Shown in pieces: positions 57,301 through 64,000 of a stretch of DNA of 64,000 nt. The notes under the pieces are model-generated. The model did no database searches, was not told where the DNA came from, and worked only from the letters and a program-made list of their open reading frames with translations. Made by a program: the position numbers and the translations under genes. The DNA is taken from NCBI RefSeq assembly GCF_014696625.1, contig NZ_JACJQL010000009.1:62001-126000 (forward strand). Reading direction: 5' to 3'. Position 1 is the stretch's first letter; each line of letters starts with the position of its first letter. Origin of the DNA: Nostoc parmelioides FACHB-3921. Its GTDB lineage: Bacteria; Cyanobacteriota; Cyanobacteriia; Cyanobacteriales; Nostocaceae.

Positions 57301-59036
57301 CCATCAAGCAAGTCGCATCAGGACGCTTTGGTGTCACACCAGAGTATTTAGCCAGCGCCAAACAAATCGAAATCAAAATTGCCCAAGGTGCAAAACCAGG
57401 GGAAGGTGGACAGCTACCAGGGCCAAAGGTGAGTCCTTACATTGCCATGTTACGGCGGTCTAAGCCCGGTGTCACCTTGATTTCACCACCACCGCACCAC
57501 GATATTTATTCCATTGAAGACTTAGCACAGTTGATTTTTGACCTACACCAAATCAACCCCAAAGCCCAAGTATCGGTGAAACTAGTAGCGGAGATTGGTA
57601 TTGGGACAATCGCGGCCGGTGTGGCGAAAGCCAACGCGGATATCATCCAAATTTCTGGTCATGATGGTGGTACAGGTGCATCACCACTCTCATCAATTAA
57701 GCACGCCGGTTCGCCTTGGGAACTGGGCTTGAGTGAAGTGCATCGGGTGTTGATGGAAAATAGTCTGCGCGATCGCGTGGTCTTACGTGTAGATGGCGGT
57801 CTCAAGAGTGGTTGGGACGTGTTAATTGGTGCGTTGATGGGTGCAGAGGAATTTGGCTTCGGTTCCATCGCCATGATTGCAGAAGGCTGTATTATGGCGA
57901 GAATCTGCCACACCAATAACTGTCCTGTGGGCGTTGCTTCCCAAAAAGAAGAATTACGCAAACGCTTTACAGGTATCCCCGAACACGTTGTCAACTTCTT
58001 CTACTTCGTTGCGGAAGAAGTGCGTCATCTGTTAGCTAAACTCGGCTATCGTTCTTTGTCGGAAATCATCGGCCGGGCTGATATTTTGACAACACGCCAG
58101 GACGCAAAACTAACCAAAACCCAAGCTATCAACCTCAACTGCTTACTCCAACTACCAGACACCAGAGAAAATCGGAGTTGGTTGGTACATGAAGAAGTCC
58201 ACAGCAACGGCCCCGTTGTGGATGACCAATTACTGGCTGATCTCGACATTCAAGCAGCCATTCGCAACCAGTCTGCTGTTACCAAGACTTTACCTATAGT
58301 CAATACTGACAGAACATTGGGGGCGAGACTAGCTGGGGCGATCGCTTCTCAATACGGTGATAGTGGTTTTGAGGGACAAATTAACCTTAATTTCACAGGT
58401 AGTGTCGGTCAAAGCTTTGGTGCTTTCAACCTCCCTGGAATCATTCTCACGCTGGAGGGAGAAGCCAACGACTACGTAGGTAAAGGAATGCACGGTGGTG
58501 AAATTATCATCAAGCCACCAGCAGAGGCTACTTATGATCCTGCACAAAACGTCATTGTGGGTAATACCTGTCTCTACGGTGCTACTGGTGGGGTATTATT
58601 TGCCAATGGTTTAGGCGGAGAACGCTTTGCTGTCCGCAACTCTAAAGGTGTAGCCGTGATTGAAGGTACAGGTGATCACTGCTGCGAGTATATGACAGGT
58701 GGCACAATTGTCGTCCTTGGCAAAGTAGGACGCAACGTAGCTGCGGGGATGACTGGTGGGTTAGCTTACTTCTTAGACGAAGATGGTTCATTTCCTGAAT
58801 TAGTTAACAGGGAAATTGTGAAAATTCAACGGGTGCTAACCACAGCCGGGGAGAAACAACTACAAGACTTAATTAAAGCTCATGTAGAACGTACAGGTTC
58901 GCCAAAAGGTCAGATAATCTTAGAAAATTGGCAGGAATACTTGCCTAAGTTCTGGCAGTTAGTACCACCTTCAGAGGCTGAAAGCCCAGAAGCTAACCCC
59001 CAAGCTGTAGTAGAGAAATATCTGAGTTCTGTCTAA
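54360..59036 (+). CDS. glsF: Ferredoxin-dependent glutamate synthase
   Basis: A 1558-residue Fd-GOGAT that makes two glutamates from glutamine and 2-oxoglutarate with reduced ferredoxin, closing the GS-GOGAT cycle of ammonium assimilation. The class II amidotransferase nucleophile is Cys35 (ERDACGVGF), exposed after cleavage. The synthase domain has [13 protein letters not shown] and the FMN region, the 3Fe-4S Cys cluster is [15 protein letters not shown], and the C-terminal beta-helix has repeated G-x-x-G-x-x-x-G motifs. No NADPH subunit gene is adjacent, in line with ferredoxin use. ATG 54360 follows AGGA; the GTG at 54321 is less likely. Confidence 0.95.
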   Translation: MNDNSTHQNQQITANNNSGDTYQGQRWLVEERDACGVGFIAHRQNHGGHEIVAKALAALTCLEHRGGCSADQDSGDGAGILTAIPWELLQQDYPQGQIDFLSSKNIAVGMIFLPQDAEVAQKAKAIFEQIATEEKFTVLGWRVVPVQPDLLGIQAKENQPRIEQVILSADNTGDALERQLFITRKRLFKAVKSISEEFYICSLSSRTIVYKGMVRSAVLGAFYLDLQNPAYKSAFAVYHRRFSTNTMPKWPLAQPMRLLGHNGEINTLLGNINWMMAREANLSHPIWGDRFDELKPSVLMGNSDSATLDNVLELLVHSGRSPLEALMIMVPEAYQNQPSLRNYPEIVDFYEYYSGLQEAWDGPALLVFGDGKTVGATLDRNGLRPARYLITKDDYIVVASEAGVVDFPEADIIEKGRLGPGQMIAVDLVNHEILKNWEIKQRIAKQQPYGEWLQKYRQELKQLTSQVNGNGNGHRVADNGHVSTTKIDKETLLRQQLAFGYTTEDVEMVIQPMAATGSEPTFCMGDDIPLAVLTDKPHLLYDYFKQRFAQVTNPAIDPLREKLVMSLKVELGERGNLLEPKPEYARRLKLESPVLLESELAAIKLSGFATAELSTLFAIANGPDGLKAAVLALQQQAAESVRAGAKILVLSDRAGAGISTEYSYIPPLLAVGAVHHYLIREGLRTKTSLIVDTAQCWSTHHFACLIGYGAGAICPYMTLDTVRNWWSDPATQQFMERGKITSLSLEQAIANYRKAVESGLLKILSKMGISLLASYQAAQIFEAIGIGGDLLALGFQGTASRIGGLSVSELAQEVLSIHSKAFPELATHKLENLGFVNYRPTGEYHMNNPKLAKALHEAVDGKKYDHYEVYKQYLQGRPITALRDLLDFHSDRTPISLEEVESVSDIVKRFCTGGMSLGALSREAHEVLAIAMNRIGGKSNSGEGGEDPVRYKVLDDVDSLGHSPTLPHLRGLRNGDTASSAIKQVASGRFGVTPEYLASAKQIEIKIAQGAKPGEGGQLPGPKVSPYIAMLRRSKPGVTLISPPPHHDIYSIEDLAQLIFDLHQINPKAQVSVKLVAEIGIGTIAAGVAKANADIIQISGHDGGTGASPLSSIKHAGSPWELGLSEVHRVLMENSLRDRVVLRVDGGLKSGWDVLIGALMGAEEFGFGSIAMIAEGCIMARICHTNNCPVGVASQKEELRKRFTGIPEHVVNFFYFVAEEVRHLLAKLGYRSLSEIIGRADILTTRQDAKLTKTQAINLNCLLQLPDTRENRSWLVHEEVHSNGPVVDDQLLADLDIQAAIRNQSAVTKTLPIVNTDRTLGARLAGAIASQYGDSGFEGQINLNFTGSVGQSFGAFNLPGIILTLEGEANDYVGKGMHGGEIIIKPPAEATYDPAQNVIVGNTCLYGATGGVLFANGLGGERFAVRNSKGVAVIEGTGDHCCEYMTGGTIVVLGKVGRNVAAGMTGGLAYFLDEDGSFPELVNREIVKIQRVLTTAGEKQLQDLIKAHVERTGSPKGQIILENWQEYLPKFWQLVPPSEAESPEANPQAVVEKYLSSV

Positions 59037-59053
59037 TCATTGGTTATTAGTAA

Positions 59054-59184
59054 GACTTACGCACCCAGGTTTTCTGTTGAGACTGGGTGTAAGGGGGTAA
59101 GGGTATAGGGGTGTACGGATTTTAAACATTGATACCCTTATACCCTTCTCCAAACCCTTGATTTTTCGTTTTCATGCGTAAGTC
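59054..59184. mobile_element. MITE-like element with GACTTACGCA ends
   Basis: GACTTACGCA (59054-59063) and TGCGTAAGTC (59175-59184) are perfect inverted ends; the flanking TTAGTAA and CTAATTA steps extend the likeness. The 131-base body contains further partial repeats (ACCCAG/CTGGGT, GGGTATA/TACCCTT). No coding capacity. It lies 17 bases after the glsF stop. Confidence 0.65.
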
Positions 59185-59241
59185 CTAATTATTTATGACT
59201 AATACAGCAATATTTAGAGACAGGGACATACTCATTTGAAC

Positions 59242-59269
59242 AAAAGACGCGATATATCGCGTCTTTTTT
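59242..59269. terminator. Bidirectional intrinsic terminator
   Basis: A perfect palindrome whose core is GACGCGATATATCGCGTC (59246-59263), with AAAA before and TTTTTT after. It lies between convergent glsF and the deacetylase gene and can serve both. Confidence 0.92.
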
Positions 59270-59286
59270 CATAACGGATTTATCAA

Positions 59287-60204
59287 CTACTTTTGATGGG
59301 CAATTAATTTTTCATCTTTATCTTGCATTTCTAAAAGTTCGGGAACAGTAACAAAACTGTAACCCTGCTTGCGAAATCTAGCAATAATTTCTGGTAAAGC
59401 TTGTACAGTTTGAGTGCGATTACCACCACCATCGTGCATAAGGACAATCCCACCGGGTTTTGCTAGTCTAAACACATTATTAATTAACTTTGGTACACTG
59501 GGACGCGAGTAGTCAACTGAGTCTGATGACCACATGATCACCGCATACTTATTATTTCTAGCATAGGAGACTAGTCCATTATTCATCATGCCTCCCGGTG
59601 GACGAAATAAGTCTGTTTTCACACCTGTTATTTGATATATAAGATTACTTGTATTATTAACTTCATAAGCTGCTACCTGGGGATTCATGAAATGATACCA
59701 ATGATGCCAAGTATGGTTGCCAACTGCGTGTCCCTCAGCGACCACTCTTCTTAATAAATCTGGGTAATTTTTTACGTTTTGTCCAACAACAAAAAATGTT
59801 GCCTTAATATTATTTTGTTTAAGAATATCTAATACTTGTGTCGTACTTTCAGGCCAAGGGCCGTCATCAAAGGTAAGTGCAATGACTTTCTGTCCGTGGG
59901 TAAGTTTTGCTGTTTTAATAGTTGCACCTTGAAAACGTGCCGGAACAGCATAAGACAAACCCTTAGTTTTTGCTTCTTGCTGCCAACTAGTCAACATCAT
60001 CGATTTGAATTTTTCAATTCGCTGCCGAGTTCCTGCTTTAGCGGGTGTAATATTTATGTTGATATTATTGATATTGACTCGGCTTTGTGCATCTGATGCG
60101 TTGGGTTTGAGCAACATCATCACACCAAGACTCAAACTAGCACTGAGAGCTAACAATGCAAATAATACTCCTTGTGGCCAAAGAAAAGACTTATTGTTTT
60201 CCAC
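59287..60204 (-). CDS. Polysaccharide deacetylase (NodB domain)
   Basis: A 305-residue exported enzyme. N-terminal hydrophobic anchor (about 10-32), a linker, then a NodB homology domain (about 95-295): TFDDGPWPESTTQVLDIL with the catalytic Asp and metal Asp, GHAVGNHTWHHW with metal His residues, RPPGG, and the closing VLMHDGGGNRTQ. It would remove acetyl groups from peptidoglycan or another amino-sugar polymer in the periplasm. Monocistronic. Confidence 0.92.
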   Translation of the reverse strand: MENNKSFLWPQGVLFALLALSASLSLGVMMLLKPNASDAQSRVNINNININITPAKAGTRQRIEKFKSMMLTSWQQEAKTKGLSYAVPARFQGATIKTAKLTHGQKVIALTFDDGPWPESTTQVLDILKQNNIKATFFVVGQNVKNYPDLLRRVVAEGHAVGNHTWHHWYHFMNPQVAAYEVNNTSNLIYQITGVKTDLFRPPGGMMNNGLVSYARNNKYAVIMWSSDSVDYSRPSVPKLINNVFRLAKPGGIVLMHDGGGNRTQTVQALPEIIARFRKQGYSFVTVPELLEMQDKDEKLIAHQK

Positions 60205-61483
60205 TTCATAGCTCCTTCAGGGGTAGAATCATTTGTGACGATGACGACTGTAATGTTGCATACATCTCTGTATCAATATTTAGATACTGAGCTAATTTCT
60301 ATTAATCCTGAAATTTTTAATACAAATTAAAAGAAATTTAAAAATACACCAGCTATAGCTAATTTGACCTAGCTTCATCAGCTAAAATGGGCGATATGAT
60401 AGGCTACTAGCCTATGTAAAAACTCCTATTATTTAATATCAAAATAAACCTATCCTCACAGTGTAGAATGTATGTTCCTGCCTTTGAATCAAAGTTATCG
60501 AATATTATGAATTAGACCCTGGCTTTTAGACACTGTAAATAAACACTTAAGCTAAGACATGAAAAGTCATCAAATTATCAGTATTGTCAAATCGATAAAT
60601 TACTATTATTTGATGTCAATATTCCATTCATTTAAAGAATGCTGTATAAGTTCGCCTGTTGATAAGAAACATTTTACTGCTAACTAGCATTTTTACCTTT
60701 TAAAGAAAAAATTAAATTTTGAGTTAACTTCGTCCCTCTTAACTTTGTTGTCCAGCAAATGGACGACATTTGCCTAAACATAGTTTCGCATTACCAAGAA
60801 GTTTAGATTAGTTAATCTATATACTCTTTGAGATATTCATGAAAAATTAATAATTAAATACTGAATTTTATGTATAAAAATACTTTAATTATTCAATATA
60901 TATAATTTCAACAAAAATCTGACTAGCTTGATAATTGCTATTTCAATCCTCTAGTGAATTAATGTTGCTATCCTATTAATATAAAAATTATATATACGTT
61001 GTTACAGTATATTTACTGAAATTATCGAAAATTCTCAATATTTAACAACTACAAAAGAGCCTGTATTGACAAGGTAAATTATGGTTTACACGGTAAAAAA
61101 GCTGTTTGATGTCAAAAAATTACATAAATATCTGATTTTAGAGTCTATGGATCAGTATTGAAATGCGATCGCTCATAGTATGATTAATCTTAATTAATCA
61201 GCTTTTCATCTAAGTGTTCCAACAGATGATTGGTTGTTAGATCACTGGTCGGCCTTTTTTCTTTGTGACAGGATTTGCTGAGTCAGCGCTATTGTATGGT
61301 TTAATCCCACCAGCTTTAAATTTTTTTAATTGACAACACACATATATAGTAAGATTTGTGACGTTGAAAGAACAAAAGGCGATCGCTAGCCTTTTCTGTA
61401 ACTTAGAACACTTATTATTCATTGCCACTGAATTTGCAAGGCTGGCTAACTATAGTTAGTTGTACTAATATTTTGCCGTAAAT
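60205..61483. other. Long AT-rich noncoding region
   Basis: Almost 1.3 kb of strongly AT-rich DNA. The only frame of note is on the minus strand at 61237-61428 (63 residues, ending NPVTKKKGRPVI, with an AT-hook-like KKGRP), which could be a remnant or chance. A HIP1-like site lies near 61380. No tRNA, IS end or tandem repeat was identified. Confidence 0.45.
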
Positions 61484-63922
61484 ATGAATTACTCGGATGC
61501 TTCTAAAATCAAAAGAGACTATATCATCCTGTTGACAATTTTTCTCGCCACATTAGTTATAGACAGAATTTGGTTTTTCATAGATGAATCTATTCCCGCT
61601 TATGATCAAAGCGCACATCTAACAACGGTGTTGCACCATTATCGAATTTTTCAAAACTTCAATATTTTTTCTGGTGACTGGTGGTTATCTCTGTGGCAAA
61701 TAACTCCTAGTTATCGCGCTCCTTTTGTATATATTTGTACAGTGCCATTCTTATTTTTATTTGGTAGGGGATATGACCAAGCAAGTTTGGTAAACCTGTT
61801 ATATACAGCTATCATCATCGTTTCAGTTTATAACTTAGGCATTTATTTATTTAAAAATAGAAGTATTGCCATAATAGCAAGTATATTTTGTTTACTATTT
61901 CCCGTATTGGGAATTATACGAACAGACTATTTATTAGACTATGGTTTAACAGCGATCGTTACCTTAACATTTACTATATTAACTATTTGGAAAGATAGAA
62001 AAACAGGCTTTTTAACATGGTTATTAACCTTAGGTTTAGGAATAGGTCTAGGGTTTGTTATGTTAGCAAAACCGACAGGATTTATTTTTATTTTTATTCC
62101 TGGCATACTCACATTAATTAGCTTCATTAAAAAAGGTAGTTATCTGAAGTTAATCCAAGCAGGGTTATCTTTGATAGTAGCTTGGCTAGTTTGTGGTTTT
62201 TGGTACGGTTTAAATTGGTTAACTATTATTACATCCGCGTTAAATGCTAATAGGGTAGGTCAAAGAGAGGGTGATCCTCCAGCTACTACTATTGCCGGAT
62301 GGTTAGTTTATCCACAAATGATCCCAGACAGTGTTGGCTTACCGATATTAGTTGTAAGTGTAGGGACTTTACTAGTTTATTTGTGGCAAAATAAATTTGA
62401 TATTCGTGCGATTAAACATAAATTGCATCAGTCAAGTTTAAATTGGTTAATCATTTTTTTGCTGAGTAGCTATGTAATTTGTTCTCTTGGTACTAATAAA
62501 GATAGTAGGTTTATTCTGCCTTGTTTTCCGATAATCAGTTTAATTTTGTCTTATTTTTGTAATTTGATTGATAATAAATGGTTTAACAGACTCCGAATAA
62601 CTACTATTGGATTGAGTTTCATAGTTTTACTCAATAGTTTATTCCCTCTACCAATGATTCAAGGATTGGGAATTAAGCATTTTCCTAATGATGAGGCGAA
62701 AAAATATCCACTTTCCCAACTAATAGGCAAAATTAAACAAATAAATCCATATTTAAGGTCAGCTTTAGGAGTCATTCCAGTTTCAACACCTCAAGTCAAT
62801 CAGTTTACTTTAGATTATTTTGGCACATTAGCTGATTTTCAAGTATATAGCAGAAAATTGACGACGCAATTATCTCAAGTTGAGCAGGATTTAGAGTATT
62901 TTTCTTGGTATGTTACTAGAGAAAATGAACCTGATGAACCTGGAGAAAGGGGAGAAACTAAAAGAAAATTGAAATCTTTAGTGGAATCTTCTAAATATCT
63001 AAAACTACAGGATGAGTGGCAATTGCCCCAAGATGATAGATTACGATTGTATCACCGCATAAATCCTGCTGTAGTCGTTGACAAGTTAGATAGTGGTGAT
63101 TCTCAAGTTATTTTAAAACAAGTTATAACGGCTAATAATTTTGTGACAGATAGAAACAACTCAATTATTTATAAAATAACAGGTGCCTGGGATGAATTAC
63201 AAAATGGTTTATTACTATTAAAATGGCAAAATGAAAAGTCATCATTTTATCATGACCACGCGATCGCTCTAGGTAACTTATATTGTGGTCTGCAATGCCA
63301 TCCTCAAGGAGTTTTTCAGATAACAGAAAATCTCTCCGCATTTATTCCCAAAAACATTACTTTGGGAAAATATCAACTATCAGCGCTATATTTAGATAGA
63401 AGAAATGGTAAAGTTACACCTTTGAATATCGCTAATATTACCGTAAATTTGTCCGATACGGGGATAATAGAAAAGGCACCAGCTTTAGATTTAGTTTCTA
63501 GAATGTCCCAATTAGGATTAGAACTACAAAAGGGTAAATTAGATCAGATATTTGAGCAAATATCGAATTTTAATCAATATGATCCTACTCAAGATTACTT
63601 AAAACAAATTGAATTTGCAGCTAGTTATCATCTGCAAAATGAGCCGGATAATTTAAACTGGCGTTATACTTTGGTGCTATCACAACTTTTACAAAGACAA
63701 GTTCCAGATTTAATCGAAAATTTAACCAAGTTAACTCAATACGATAAACAAAATCCCTACGTGTGGCTGTATCTAGCATTTGTTTATTTGTATGATTTTC
63801 AACCAAAACAAGCTGAAGCAAAATTAACGATCGCAGAAAAATTACAACCAGATATACCAGAATTAAAAACCTTGAAAACGGTAACAAATATTATGAAATT
63901 CTTGCCATTAGTTCACTTTTAA
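61484..63922 (+). CDS. Membrane glycosyltransferase-like protein with TPR-like tail
   Basis: An 812-residue protein. The first 400 residues have about ten hydrophobic segments, with an acidic loop after the first (FIDESIPAYDQSAHL) resembling the catalytic D/E region of GT-C enzymes such as ArnT/PMT (GT39). The remaining 400 residues are soluble; the end (about 670-805) is helical with TPR-like pairs (PYVWLYLAFVYLYDFQPKQAEAKL). It may transfer lipid-linked sugars on the outer face of a membrane. Low GC like the region before it. Family assignment is by topology and motif only. Confidence 0.6.
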   Translation: MNYSDASKIKRDYIILLTIFLATLVIDRIWFFIDESIPAYDQSAHLTTVLHHYRIFQNFNIFSGDWWLSLWQITPSYRAPFVYICTVPFLFLFGRGYDQASLVNLLYTAIIIVSVYNLGIYLFKNRSIAIIASIFCLLFPVLGIIRTDYLLDYGLTAIVTLTFTILTIWKDRKTGFLTWLLTLGLGIGLGFVMLAKPTGFIFIFIPGILTLISFIKKGSYLKLIQAGLSLIVAWLVCGFWYGLNWLTIITSALNANRVGQREGDPPATTIAGWLVYPQMIPDSVGLPILVVSVGTLLVYLWQNKFDIRAIKHKLHQSSLNWLIIFLLSSYVICSLGTNKDSRFILPCFPIISLILSYFCNLIDNKWFNRLRITTIGLSFIVLLNSLFPLPMIQGLGIKHFPNDEAKKYPLSQLIGKIKQINPYLRSALGVIPVSTPQVNQFTLDYFGTLADFQVYSRKLTTQLSQVEQDLEYFSWYVTRENEPDEPGERGETKRKLKSLVESSKYLKLQDEWQLPQDDRLRLYHRINPAVVVDKLDSGDSQVILKQVITANNFVTDRNNSIIYKITGAWDELQNGLLLLKWQNEKSSFYHDHAIALGNLYCGLQCHPQGVFQITENLSAFIPKNITLGKYQLSALYLDRRNGKVTPLNIANITVNLSDTGIIEKAPALDLVSRMSQLGLELQKGKLDQIFEQISNFNQYDPTQDYLKQIEFAASYHLQNEPDNLNWRYTLVLSQLLQRQVPDLIENLTKLTQYDKQNPYVWLYLAFVYLYDFQPKQAEAKLTIAEKLQPDIPELKTLKTVTNIMKFLPLVHF

Positions 63923-63944
63923 AACATCAGATAAAAGTTTTAAT

Positions 63945-64000
63945 ATGCTCCCAATCACACAAAGAAAATTACTATTAGTTTTGTTGGTGGCTGCTTTGGC
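63945..64000 (+). CDS. Start of a gene cut by the window end
   Basis: An ATG 22 bases after the previous stop opens a frame to the window end. The first 18 full codons read MLPITQRKLLLVLLVAAL, a basic-then-hydrophobic start typical of a signal peptide or membrane anchor. It is probably in the same operon as the 812-residue protein. Product unknown. Confidence 0.55.
   Translation, partial: MLPITQRKLLLVLLVAAL

Noticed and set aside
61237-61428. Transposase remnant
   Set aside because: The 63-residue minus-strand frame has a Lys-rich end but no catalytic or helix-turn-helix motif, and no inverted ends are nearby.

Overview
The window is a piece of a filamentous, probably heterocyst-forming cyanobacterial chromosome of the Nostoc/Anabaena/Trichormus type. 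The signs are many HIP1 octamers (GCGATCGC), photosynthetic genes (psaE, ndhO, Flv2/Flv4 flavodiiron proteins, ferredoxin-dependent glutamate synthase), a hormogonium-polysaccharide-like gene set, and tandem heptanucleotide repeats (CCCAATC, TGACAAC, GTCAATG types) between genes, which are known from heterocystous cyanobacteria. No CRISPR array, rRNA, recognisable tRNA, complete insertion sequence or prophage was seen.

Regions. 1-3.8 kb: flv4 (3' part), an sll0218-like membrane protein gene and flv2, the PSII photoprotection operon. 4-11 kb: an FAD oxidoreductase, then an exopolysaccharide group of one O-antigen-ligase-like polytopic protein and three glycosyltransferases, resembling hpsL-N-O-P. 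11-14.7 kb: a minus-strand operon of two substrate-binding-like proteins (one a lipoprotein fused to a von Willebrand A domain) around a membrane-anchored helical protein, with no transporter genes; this is the best candidate for an undescribed system. 15-24 kb: 1-Cys peroxiredoxin, a Uma2 protein, a B12-type radical SAM protein, small cyanobacterial conserved proteins, an orphan ABC ATPase and an OmpR-type regulator. 24.4-35 kb: mraY, a fibrillin-like protein, psaE, mutM, ndhO, malate dehydrogenase, an AT-rich glycosyltransferase, a CPBP protease, clpS, an LL-diaminopimelate aminotransferase and a STAS protein.

35.4-44.4 kb: a large radical SAM fusion protein gene, rne and rnhB in line, then a DUF1997 protein, pheA and a Lon-substrate-domain protein. 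44.6-50.4 kb: the minus-strand str operon rpsL-rpsG-fusA-tuf-rpsJ, with unusually large gaps, and an IscA-type Fe-S protein gene upstream. 50.7-60.2 kb: a sugar-phosphate cupin, a phosphodiester glycosidase, glsF (Fd-GOGAT) and a polysaccharide deacetylase. 60.2-64 kb: 1.3 kb of AT-rich noncoding DNA, then an 812-residue membrane glycosyltransferase-like protein and the first codons of another gene.

Intergenic DNA is rich in structure: heptamer arrays, two MITE-like elements with terminal inverted repeats, several short palindromic dispersed repeats, and good intrinsic terminators after prxA, the DUF1830 gene, tuf and between glsF and the deacetylase gene. All family assignments are from reading motifs by eye; no database search was run.
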